Assembly (NCBI GenBank): GCA_001969505.1
Contig: LSSK01000037.1
Span: 1 to 35,260, forward strand
DNA length: 35,260 nucleotides
Direction of reading: 5' to 3'
DNA from: Zancudomyces culisetae
Taxonomy: Eukaryota > Kickxellomycota > Harpellomycetes > Harpellales > Legeriomycetaceae
A program made the position numbers and the translations under genes. Shown piece after piece: positions 13,835 through 22,650 of the stretch. The notes beneath the pieces are model-generated. The model was not told where the DNA came from and searched no databases. It was given only the letters and a program-made list of their open reading frames with translations. Position 1 is the first letter of the stretch; each line of letters starts with the position of its first letter.

Positions 13835-13840
13835 ATGTAG
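13835..13840 (+). promoter_or_regulatory. Minimal start-stop uORF (ATG TAG) abutting GRS1 start
   Basis: The six bases ATGTAG form a start codon directly followed by a stop. The next base begins the first ATG of the glycyl-tRNA synthetase frame at 13841. If the leader includes it, such an element can stall or recycle ribosomes and alter use of the adjacent ATG. The transcription start is not visible, so its presence in mRNA is inferred. Confidence 0.45.
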
Positions 13841-15901
13841 ATGTTTAATACATTTAAACATATTGGATTAAAGAGAGTACTAGGAACTAAAAGCACTAAA
13901 TTCATAAATTTGTATTCCAGTGCATCAAAACTAAAAAAACAACCCAAGGCAAAAAAAATGACCAAGGAATTCGATAGAGCAGTGTTCGAATCAACACTCA
14001 CCAAAAGATTCTTCTACGTGCCATCATTTTCGATATATGGTGGAGTTGCAGGATTGTACGATTACGGACCAATTGGGTCGGTGTTGCAACAAAACCTTAT
14101 CAATATCTGGCGAAAGCACTTTGTGATCGAGGAAGATATGCTGGAGATGGACGGAGCAATCATAACACCATCAGAGGTGCTCAAAACATCAGGACACGTT
14201 GAAAAGTTTACTGATTATATGTGCCGAGATGTCAAAACAAACGAAGTGTTTAGAGCTGACCATCTTGTAGAGGGAATTCTGGAAATGAGAATTGAGGAGA
14301 GCAAACTCGCAAAGCAAGCAGCATCAGGAGAGGGAGCAGGAGCAGAGAAGGCAAAGAAAGGAGGTAAAGGTAAGGTACCAAAGGGAGCGGTGGTTCTGAG
14401 CGAAGAAGTAGAGAAGAAATATGAAGAGATATTGGCACAAATCGACAACTTCAACGGAGATCAGCTTGGTGAAATAATCAAGGAGTACGAAATCCGAAAC
14501 CCAGCAACCAACAACGAAGTTACTGAGCCAGTTGCATTCAACTTGATGTTTGATTCAAGTATTGGTCCTACTGGAAATTTGAAGGGGTACTTGCGACCAG
14601 AAACAGCACAAGCACAATTTGTGAACTTCCAACGTTTGTACGAATTCAACAACAAAAAAATGCCTTTTGCATCAGCTATGGTTGGAAAGTCCTTCCGAAA
14701 TGAAATCTCTCCACGAGCAGGGCTATTGAGAGTAAGAGAATTTACAATGGCTGAAATCGAACACTACGTAGATCCATTGAAAAAAGATCATCCAAAGTAT
14801 GAAGAAGTTAAGGAAATCCACCTAAACTTCTTGCCAGCAGAGGTACAGGAATCAGGCAGCTCAACCACTGTATCAATGTCGATTGGAGAAGCAGTTGAAA
14901 AGAAGATAGTCAACAACCAAACACTTGGATACTTTTTGGGAAGAATTTACTTGTTCCTCGCCAAGATAGGAATTGACGAAACTAGACTTAGATTCCGCCA
15001 GCATATGTCCAACGAAATGGCACATTATGCCACTGACTGCTGGGATGCCGAAATCAAGAGCAGCTATGGATGGGTTGAATGTGTTGGATGTGCTGACCGC
15101 TCGGCCTATGACTTGACTGCCCATTCCAGACGTACTGGTGTCAATCTCTGTGCCCAAGAAGAGCTTGAGATTCCTATTGTCTATGATGCATTGGTATGTG
15201 TGTTCAACAAACGTCTATTTGGCCCCAAGTTCAAACAAAACGCCAAAAAGATTCAAGAAGCTCTGGAAGCTCTTCCTCAGGAGCAGCTTGCCGAAATCAA
15301 AAAGGAACTCGACTCTGCCGGAAAGTGCTCTGCCTCCCTTGGTCTCCCCGAACCTGTTGAGATTACCTCTGACTTGTTGACCATTGAAATGCAAAACTTC
15401 AAAAAATCTGTTCGTGAATATACTCCAAACGTCATTGAGCCTTCCTTTGGTATTGGTCGTATCCTCTACTCTCTTCTCGAACACTCTTACTACACTCGTC
15501 CTGATGATGCCTCCCGCACTGTCTTTGCTTTCAACCCCCAAATCTCTCCTATCAAATGTCTTGTACTTCCTCTTCTAACTGGTCCTGCATTCTCTGCTTC
15601 TCTAAACCATATCACAAAGACTCTACGCAGTGCTGGTGTAGCCGCTCGCATTGACGATGCTTCTTCTGCCTCCATTGGACGAAGATATGCCAGAAACGAC
15701 GAATTGGGAATTCCATTTGCCATCACTATTGATCAGCTCACTGTTTCCGAAAACCTTGTCACTCTTAGAGAACGTGATTCATGCCAACAGATCAGAGCAA
15801 ATGTTGATACTATTATTAATATTGTCATTGATATTGTCAATGGCAAATCCAGCTGGGAAGATGTTTTGAAATCCCACCCTACTCTATCCAGTGATAGTTA
15901 G
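13841..15901 (+). CDS. GRS1: Glycyl-tRNA synthetase, probably dual cytosolic/mitochondrial
   Basis: A single uninterrupted frame of 686 residues encodes the class II alpha-2 type enzyme that charges tRNA-Gly with glycine using ATP. Motif 1 lies near GPIGSVLQQNLINIWRKHF. Motif 2 includes FRNEISPRAG at 285-294. Motif 3 is PSFGIGRILYSLLEHSYY from 534. The anticodon-binding domain starts near residue 570 (PIKCLVLPLL). The first 39 residues are basic and lack acidic residues (MFNTFKHIGLKRVLGTK...), like a mitochondrial presequence. A second in-frame ATG (codon 40, at 13958) has the strong context AAAAATGACC and would give a cytosolic form, whereas the first ATG has a weak context (T at -3). One gene serving both compartments is usual in eukaryotes. 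Alanine codons are nearly all GCA in the 5' half and mostly GCC/GCT in the 3' half. Confidence 0.96.
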   Translation: MFNTFKHIGLKRVLGTKSTKFINLYSSASKLKKQPKAKKMTKEFDRAVFESTLTKRFFYVPSFSIYGGVAGLYDYGPIGSVLQQNLINIWRKHFVIEEDMLEMDGAIITPSEVLKTSGHVEKFTDYMCRDVKTNEVFRADHLVEGILEMRIEESKLAKQAASGEGAGAEKAKKGGKGKVPKGAVVLSEEVEKKYEEILAQIDNFNGDQLGEIIKEYEIRNPATNNEVTEPVAFNLMFDSSIGPTGNLKGYLRPETAQAQFVNFQRLYEFNNKKMPFASAMVGKSFRNEISPRAGLLRVREFTMAEIEHYVDPLKKDHPKYEEVKEIHLNFLPAEVQESGSSTTVSMSIGEAVEKKIVNNQTLGYFLGRIYLFLAKIGIDETRLRFRQHMSNEMAHYATDCWDAEIKSSYGWVECVGCADRSAYDLTAHSRRTGVNLCAQEELEIPIVYDALVCVFNKRLFGPKFKQNAKKIQEALEALPQEQLAEIKKELDSAGKCSASLGLPEPVEITSDLLTIEMQNFKKSVREYTPNVIEPSFGIGRILYSLLEHSYYTRPDDASRTVFAFNPQISPIKCLVLPLLTGPAFSASLNHITKTLRSAGVAARIDDASSASIGRRYARNDELGIPFAITIDQLTVSENLVTLRERDSCQQIRANVDTIINIVIDIVNGKSSWEDVLKSHPTLSSDS

Positions 15902-16516
15902 TTTGCATTTTTTAAAAAGTATTTACCCTTGTTTTTTAAAAATAAATCCAATATATTCCGATTTGCTCAGCATTCTGATCAACTCTGTTTTAGTAATGTT
16001 ATTTTATCCAAAATAATGCTACTGTAATAGAAGTTGCTGCTTTATCGAAATACACAACTCACACACCCTCCCCTTTCCATCTTCCTCCCCTCCGCTATTC
16101 ACTTTAGTTTTTTCTACTGATTGATGATTACTGACTTGACATTTAATATGCTTTTAAATAAGGGTGTCCCGATAGTGGTGCTTTAAAGCAGAACTATCTA
16201 TGTTGATCACTCTACGCCAAGAAATTATGATACGCTAGTGTAGTACCGGCATAGTTTACCCTATTCCCCTTTACAACCTATTTTGCTTGTCAATTTTGCT
16301 TTTTATTTCAATTTCAGTTTCAAATCTTTATTTTGCGTTATCCAATTTAATCCCTTATATCTGATTTGGAAAAAAAAATCGTAAACACAAAAATATTACC
16401 AACTTGCATCAAATGTTTTTTTTTCACTAATAAAGATAATTATGTTACAAGCGATTTGAATATATTTGTATAAAAGATAGATTTGTATAAAAGATAGCCC
16501 CTCCAACTTGAAGAAA
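15902..16516. other. Intergenic region, GRS1 3' flank and Myb gene promoter
   Basis: No gene is seen. A TTTAAAAAGTATTT / TTTTAAAAATAAA stretch follows the GRS1 stop and could hold the poly(A) signal. Pyrimidine runs CCCTCCCC (16066-16073) and CCTCCCCTCC (16084-16093) lie about 430 bp before the downstream Myb gene start. A small minus-strand frame at 16396-16626 is the complement of the Myb first exon and flank. Confidence 0.55.
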
Positions 16517-18010
16517 ATGCTGAGAATTACGGGCAAAAGAATTTTTCCAGCAATAAGACACACCACGGCAATAGCCACATTTAGTTCAAAAAAGCAGGCT
16601 GTAAAAGGTAAATTCACATTCTCCAACTGTAAATCAAAAAAATGAAATATAACAAACCTTTACAAAACTACGGGACATTCATTTACATTTATCTTTACTT
16701 TTACTCTAACTATATAATTTAAAGGTGCGAAAAAAGATCTAGAAACACATTCTGAGAATTCTTCAAAAAAATCCCAAAACCCCCAAGATACAAAAGTTGC
16801 TGGTACTAAGCCCGGTAATTTCTACAAGCGTTGGACACAGGAGGAGAAAGACGAAATGGTGCAACTTGTCAAAGCTCGATTATCTATAGGTGAAATAGCA
16901 AAAAAGTTGGGTAGAACACCCCAGTCTATAATTTTCAAACTGTACACCGAAGATTTTGAAAAAGCAGCTAAAAACGGACAATGGAGCAAACAAGAGGATC
17001 TGAGGCTTCTTGAACTTTCTGAGGCGGTGAATAAAAAAAATTGGGGGGCCGTTTCAAATGGGATCCCGGGTAGGAATCGACATCAGTGCCGATCAAGATA
17101 CAATTATCTATACCAGCTAAAAAAACTTTATGCGCTCGATAAGGAGAGCCAGAAAATGATTGAAAATATCCGCTATGAAGATGGATCCAGTATTAAGCAC
17201 TTGTTTGATATGATTAATCTGAGCATCGCAGAGGAAGGAGCGGATGAAGGTGAAAATGCAGAATTAGAAAATGCAGCAATGTCAAGAGAAAAAGAAGGTG
17301 AATTTAGACGATTTCGCAATTGGACGCCTGAAAGCGACAAAGAACTACTCCAACTGGTCGAAAAGCATGGCGAAAAGTGGACAAAGGTGGCAAGTTTGAT
17401 GAGTGGAACACCATGTTCCACCATTGCTGTTTATTCGCGATACAAGACTTTGCAAAGGGCAATTAAAGGCAAGGTAGTAAAGATACGCAAAAAGCACAAA
17501 CCCACTAGTAAATGGTCGGCTGAGGACTCGGAAAAACTAAAAAACCTTGTTACAGAGTCACTAGAAAAGGAAGAAATCTTTTCCTGGAAAAAAATCAGCG
17601 AAAAAATGGGCGATCGCACATCGTCCCAGTGTAGATATAGGTATATCAACTATCTATCACCCTTTCTTAACACAAGCGGTAAATTTACCGCGAAGGAAGA
17701 CTATTTGATTTTGTCGCACGTCATGGGCCACGACAAAATAAGCTGGGTCAAAATAAGCCAGGCTTTATCGTATACTCGCTCCGAAGTCCATGTTCGCTCC
17801 CGATCTCAGAGTACAATAAACATTTATTTACTGCTTAAATCCTATGGTATAAACTTGAAACTACAAAAAAATATCACCTCATTAGATCAAATCGATACTT
17901 CTGACCCTGATTACATTTTATTTGAAAAAACAAGAGAACTATGTTTATGCCATAAATACTTTGTGCGTCCGAGTGAAGAAGCCCTCAAAAAACTTTTCAT
18001 TTCTCATTAG
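16517..18010 (+). CDS. Five-repeat Myb/SANT DNA-binding protein with putative mitochondrial presequence
   Basis: Exons 16517-16607 and 16725-18010 join in phase 1 (G|GT), giving 458 residues. The intron has donor GTAAAT and a CTAAC branch site near the acceptor. Myb/SANT-like repeats begin at about W67, W117, W230, W294 and F351, with typical third helices such as GRNRHQCRSRYNYL and DRTSSQCRYRYINYL. They imply sequence-specific double-stranded DNA binding. Exon 1 encodes MLRITGKRIFPAIRHTTAIA and runs on through TFSSKK: Arg/Lys-rich, hydroxylated, and free of acidic residues until about residue 35, the profile of a mitochondrial targeting sequence. Without that exon, the repeat number would suggest a SNAPC4 (snRNA-activating complex) type nuclear factor. 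Function is unassigned. The gene converges on SPN1 with only 11 bp between stops. Confidence 0.8.
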
Positions 18011-18021
18011 CAATCTTTCAC

Positions 18022-19317
18022 TTAGTTTGGTCTTTTTTTCTTTTGGAATGATGCCTTTAGACGCTTATATATATCTGGCATGGCGTTGTTTGCTTTTCCT
18101 TCTGGTTGCTCACGGAGAGAAATGGATCCCTTTGGCATTACAGTATAATTTTTAATGTTTTTGCTTGGAATAATCGCTCGCCGAGTCTGTCCGCTCTCCG
18201 AATTACCTGTCTGCACCTGTATACTTCCCAAAAATCCTTCCTGCCGGTCCTCAGCACTACTTCTTCTTCTGACACCACCTCCATCAGCATTCATAGTTGC
18301 AACCTTATCCCTAAAGCTGCTGCTTCGTTTTAGCAGTGGTCGTGCCCATTTCTGAACAAGCCCCATCGCCTGCCGCTTAATCCTATCGGGGTATCTGTCG
18401 CATTTGCTCATAAATAAAATTATTTTTCCAATCCCACTATCGCGCAGGTGCTCTGTTCGTACAGGCATCCTACTTATTACGCCCAACATCTCTTGTTGAA
18501 GATCAAGACCCGGAAGCGCTCCATCATCAAGCGGTTCCAACCACAATCGAATTGTGTCCAAAATGTTGTTTTCTAACATTACCTCATGCAAATGCGACTT
18601 TCCCAGCTCTCTACTCACCTCTACTAACATTCCCACCTTGTGCATTGCTGCAGCGCCCTCCTTATTGGCTTCGAAATCCTCCATTGCCGCCCGTCGCATC
18701 TTCTCCTGCAACTTAACTATCTCCTCATCTACTCCCGCATCCAACTCATCTCGCTTTCGCCGCCGGGATGTCTTTCCGCTTTTCAAGGCCATGTCAATTT
18801 CTTTATTTATTGCTATTATTTCTAGTTGTTTGGGATCAGTTATTTCCTGGGGTTCCCCTCTTTCTCCCTCTTCATCTTCCTCATCTCTTCTTCTCTTACG
18901 ACGCTTTTTCGATCTACGCTCATCTTCATGTTCCTGTGGATATGCATTATCTCCCTCCTCCTCTTCCCCTTCCTTATATTCTTTTTCTCTCTGTTCTTGT
19001 TCTTGTTCTTGTTCTCGTTCGTGCTCCCGCTCTTGAGCCAATTCTTCGTGTTGAGATTCCCCTCCTTCGCTCTCTCGGCTTTTCCTTCGCTCTAGCTTTC
19101 TTTTGAGTTTAAACTTTGGCATGCTTTTGATGGCTTTAGTTTGTTCATCTTCAGATTCTTCGCCTTCTTCGTTTTCTCCACCTTTCTCTTCTGCTCCCCC
19201 TTCATTTCGATCTACTATTTCATTTTCATTTTCATTGTTACTATGCATTTCATTATTGAGTTCGCCTTCGTTTTCGTAATAAAATTCTCCTTCTTTTCCA
19301 GATTCATGGTCTGACAT
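18022..19317 (-). CDS. IWS1: Transcription elongation factor Spn1/IWS1
   Basis: An intronless frame of 431 residues begins at ATG 19317. Spn1/IWS1 binds Spt6 and RNA polymerase II, and acts in elongation, chromatin maintenance and mRNA processing. The conserved TFIIS N-terminal (LW) domain spans about 205-330, with LHEVMLENNILDTIRLWLEP, LRDSGIGKIILFMSK and LVQKWARPLLKR matching family motifs. The first 170 residues are acidic and disordered (poly-Glu, EQ repeats, basic KRRKRRR patches), as is typical, and could hold Spt6/histone-binding short motifs. The tail is basic and ends KKKRPN. The stop lies 11 bp from the stop of the convergent Myb gene, so the two 3' UTRs must overlap. Confidence 0.92.
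   Translation of the reverse strand: MSDHESGKEGEFYYENEGELNNEMHSNNENENEIVDRNEGGAEEKGGENEEGEESEDEQTKAIKSMPKFKLKRKLERRKSRESEGGESQHEELAQEREHEREQEQEQEQREKEYKEGEEEEGDNAYPQEHEDERRSKKRRKRRRDEEDEEGERGEPQEITDPKQLEIIAINKEIDMALKSGKTSRRRKRDELDAGVDEEIVKLQEKMRRAAMEDFEANKEGAAAMHKVGMLVEVSRELGKSHLHEVMLENNILDTIRLWLEPLDDGALPGLDLQQEMLGVISRMPVRTEHLRDSGIGKIILFMSKCDRYPDRIKRQAMGLVQKWARPLLKRSSSFRDKVATMNADGGGVRRRSSAEDRQEGFLGSIQVQTGNSESGQTRRAIIPSKNIKNYTVMPKGSISLREQPEGKANNAMPDIYKRLKASFQKKKRPN
18985..19035 (-). repeat. Glu-Gln / Arg-Glu coding repeat in SPN1
   Basis: The plus strand reads repeated CTTGTT/CTCGTT hexamers. On the coding strand these give alternating EQ and ER/EH residues in the acidic N-terminal region of Spn1. 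This is a simple coding microsatellite, likely variable in length between isolates. Confidence 0.65.
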
Positions 19318-20627
19318 TGTACTTTTCCAGGGTATGTTTTTAATGATTAATTAATGTTATTCTTTTACTATCTTTGAATCCCATATACTTTGTCTTAACT
19401 CCTGGTTTGTATATGACTCTTCTACTCTATTCTCTTGTTTTAGGTTTATTATCTTTTATTCGTGTACAGAAAAAAAGATAATTGTAGCGCTAACGGTTCA
19501 ATTTTTTTTATTATAGCAGAGCCTATGAGCAATTTCATTTTTCTCTTTTTATTTTTTATTTTTTACTTTTTACGTTTTGCAGTTCGTGCCAATTATTAGC
19601 ACTTTGATTTTTAGAGCGAAAATTTTTTTGATAAATTAATGAGCAAAGAGTATTCAAAACACGAAACCAAACCAAGATTCACAAACCCTAAAACACTGAT
19701 CCATATTCGTTCCAACTCATTTCCCAGCTGACTCTTCAGCAGCGTGTAAACAGTACCGACTACAATAGTCAAGATAACACACTTTCAACAAAGAAAGATG
19801 GTGCTAGGAGGATATGTTGGATGGTATTATTTTGATTGATGAAATGAAGCTTATTCAGGTAATAAAAAGCTCTTGAAGAAAAAGTCAATCTATTAAACTA
19901 AACCCATCCTATCCCCCTTCGACCCTCTAGAGTCTCTGTATCTGAGGGACACTAGTTCAAGGAGGTTTCGTTAAGAAACCTGACTGTGGAAACCACCACT
20001 CTAACGCGAGTGGTGTTTGGATCCCGAAGAATTCCAGAAAGTTTGAGTCTGAACTCCTCTCCTAGGAGTTTACCTTCGATTTTCCCGCGAAGCTCACTAA
20101 GCTCGGAAATCACACATTTCCTAACAATAATCCAGCCATCTTTCTATACATTTATTCTATGTGGAGATTTGGCGTAGCTGTACTTTAATGTGCTGTAACA
20201 GCACAAGAAAACACAAATGTACGAGCGAGGTTGTGTATTCCCCACATGTATTGTCTTTCTCTCAATACACCTTCCACTTTACTGGGATGGAAAGAGCCAA
20301 CGTTGTTATGCTGAGCCCTTCTAGTGCTAACGCAATTTACTCGTTATATAGCAGCTCACACGTATATTCTGCAACAACCAACACACTGCCTTCTTCACAA
20401 AAACCATGTCTACTATGACCGCGTTGCTCCTGTTACAATTTGAACAAAACTTCTCAAAAAATTTATTAGTAAAAGATAGCTACATTACCGAATTAAATCG
20501 ATATACTATATATTTGCCTTAATCAACGGGAAAGAAAAAAATGTAAACAATTCCCAAACCAGAGTTGAAGAAAAATTAGAGAAAATAAGACCAAATTTAA
20601 GCCTAGATACAATTATTTGGCAGCTGT
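19318..20627. other. Intergenic region containing the hairpin cluster
   Basis: This 1.3 kb spacer separates the SPN1 5' end from the eS30 3' end. Its left part should hold the SPN1 promoter. No coding frame here has family resemblance; frames at 19986-20177 and 20161-20418 run through hairpin DNA and look fortuitous. The central part (19923-20204) is less AT-rich than its surroundings and full of short perfect inverted repeats, annotated separately. Confidence 0.6.
19923..20204. other. Cluster of short perfect hairpins; candidate structured RNA or hairpin element
   Basis: At least five perfect or near-perfect inverted repeats occur within 282 bp. Stem AGGTTTC/GAAACCT is at 19963-19981 with loop GTTAA. 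CACCACTC/GAGTGGTG is at 19994-20015 with loop TAACGC. AACTCCT/AGGAGTT is at 20052-20070. CTTCG/CGAAG is at 20074-20092. TGTGCTG/CAGCACA is at 20189-20205 with loop TAA. A weaker pair CCCTC/GAGGG flanks 19923-19948. A direct repeat AAGCTC occurs at 20090 and 20099. The local base composition is richer in G+C than the neighbouring spacer. I could not match it to U1-U6, SRP RNA, RNase P/MRP RNA or a tRNA. It could be an unannotated ncRNA, or a hairpin-type mobile or mitochondrial-derived insertion. Strand is undetermined. Confidence 0.5.
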
Positions 20628-21194
20628 TTAGGATCTCTTCTTGGTTCCAAGAGCGGTAACGTTTACAAAACGGCGGTTGTACTTCTCGCGTTTCATGGCA
20701 CGTCCTAAACAAGTTTACAATGATACATCGTTAGTGCTTTGTATAATTATGCTCGTTATGTATAAATACAAGCCGAATACAAAGAATACACAAGCAAAAG
20801 GCAAAGCTTCTCGTATAAACACAGAGTGAACCCCTAAGTATCAAAAAATGACAATCAAAAACATACCTTTTACTCTCTTTGGCTTGTCGGTCTTTTGTAC
20901 TTTTGGTGCTTGTGATCTCACTTTACCAGCACGAGCTAATGATCCGTGTACTTTACCCTATTAATCATTTAGAGATTCGCAATTTATTCAGGTTCAAATC
21001 AGAACAATAAATGAGACACACAAAAAGGGATTCAATTTTCATTTAGCATTCCGCATTGATTCGCAGTGTGTTTTTTCTGACAAAGCCAACGCTTCAAGCC
21101 AAATAACCTTAAATCCGCTGTAGCACATTCGGTCGTAGACCTAATATCACATAAAAGACAATATAGCAGCATAGTGACGCAGTAAACTTACCAT
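20628..21194 (-). CDS. RPS30: Ribosomal protein eS30 (RPS30)
   Basis: Three exons (21194-21192, 20957-20867, 20704-20628) encode 56 residues of the small-subunit protein eS30. The product reads [20 protein letters not shown] and continues through [17 protein letters not shown] to KKRS. It matches the family over its whole length (yeast eS30 is 63 residues). There is no ubiquitin-like fusion of the FAU type. The first coding exon is just the ATG, immediately followed by a canonical GTAAGT donor, and the second exon opens with GGT AAA GTA. Intron 1 is 234 bp, the longest intron in the window, and intron 2 is 162 bp with donor GTATGT. The gene is too short and split to appear as an uninterrupted frame. 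Confidence 0.93.
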
Positions 21195-22195
21195 TTTTAT
21201 ATATTCTTTCGCACCTTTTTTTCAAAAATATAGGTATCTATTTAATAGAGCGTAAAGAGCTATTTAGATTCAATATTATTTTATCTTCAAAAAAAAATCG
21301 CTTGTTTCAATTTTCCTTTACTGTTACAAAGTGGTTACTAAACGTCAATAAAATTAATTATGATTGATTGGTTGACTTTCCCTTGGAAATAAATAATAGG
21401 CAAAATTAAATTGACCTGCATTTTTTTATTCGCTGAAGTTAATAGCAATAAAAAAACATGTATTCTGCGTGCTAAAGTTCTTAACTATATTCTCATTTCA
21501 CGTAATTTCACAAACTTTTTCTAGAAGAAATTATCACCACAATTAGGAGGCACAAGTCATGAGCGAGAATGCTGTTTAGTTACATTTTACTAATATATCG
21601 GGATTCTAGGTAATGTTTAAAGGTATTAGAAAATTGTTATTGTATGGTGCGTAATGGAGGGTCATATGCATGATTTTGAAAAAGAGTCTGTTGTGCGTTT
21701 TTCCGAACAAAGAAACAGATAGTGATAATGAAAACAAAAAATATTCTGGTATACAGTAGTTTTTCATCAAGATGTATGATATGCTTGTCTATGACCTTAT
21801 TTCGGCACAATAAATAGTGTGATGGCTGCTTAAGCATAACTGGGATTATATGGCCAGATACATATATCCAAAAAGTGCTAATAGACTATATTACTTTTTT
21901 TTCATGTTTCAGATTATTAAGAATTCAGATAGTGTCCATAAATACGTTGAATTGGTAGTTATAAACAAGAAGGCAAAAATGTTTTTATTATCCCCCTCCT
22001 CCTTCCACACTGAGACTCTTAATGCCTCAAACCGAAAAGAGCACTACAATAAAATCTATTTTTATTCATACACTCCAAGACTCCACTTCAAATTCAAGTT
22101 TATATCGATTTTGCTTATCCTGTCTTTACCACAGTATGAAGGACCCTGAGAAAGCAGTTTATTGTTTTAATTTTAAAAATATACCTTTTTCTCCA
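21195..22195. other. Intergenic region upstream of RPS30, left of assembly gap
   Basis: No gene is supported. The RPS30 promoter should lie in 21195-21500, where A/T tracts occur. The motif CCCCCTCCTCC at 21992-22002 belongs to the recurring C/G-run family. Short frames at 21637-21837 and 21850-22149 have no recognisable product. Confidence 0.5.
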
Positions 22196-22650
22196 GGGGG
22201 GGGAGGGGGGGGGGGGGGGNNNNNNNNNNNNNNNNNNNNNNNNNNNNNNNNNNNNNNNNNNNNNNNNNNNNNNNNNNNNNNNNNNNNNNNNNNNNNNNNN
22301 NNNNNNNNNNNNNNNNNNNNNNNNNNNNNNNNNNNNNNNNNNNNNNNNNNNNNNNNNNNNNNNNNNNNNNNNNNNNNNNNNNNNNNNNNNNNNNNNNNNN
22401 NNNNNNNNNNNNNNNNNNNNNNNNNNNNNNNNNNNNNNNNNNNNNNNNNNNNNNNNNNNNNNNNNNNNNNNNNNNNNNNNNNNNNNNNNNNNNNNNNNNN
22501 NNNNNNNNNNNNNNNNNNNNNNNNNNNNNNNNNNNNNNNNNNNNNNNNNNNNNNNNNNNNNNNNNNNNNNNNNNNNNNNNNNNNNNNNNNNNNNNNNNNN
22601 NNNNNNNNNNNNNNNNNNNNNNNGGGGGGGGGGGGGGGGGGGGGGGGGGG
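22196..22650. other. Assembly gap (404 N) flanked by poly-G
   Basis: Ns run from 22220 to 22623. The left edge is G8-A-G15 (22196-22219) and the right edge is 27 G (22624-22650), both G on the plus strand. This is either a true long G tract where assembly failed, or no-signal base calls from two-colour sequencing at contig ends. A frame translated through the gap as polyglycine is meaningless. Confidence 0.95.

Noticed and set aside
14215-15726. Several minus-strand frames opposite the glycyl-tRNA synthetase gene
   Set aside because: They mirror a strongly conserved coding sequence and have no independent features.
19933-19942. GATACAGAGA on the minus strand, similar to the U6 snRNA ACAGAGA box
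   Set aside because: The bases that follow in U6 (AGCATGGCCCCTGC-like) are absent, so the match is only about ten bases.
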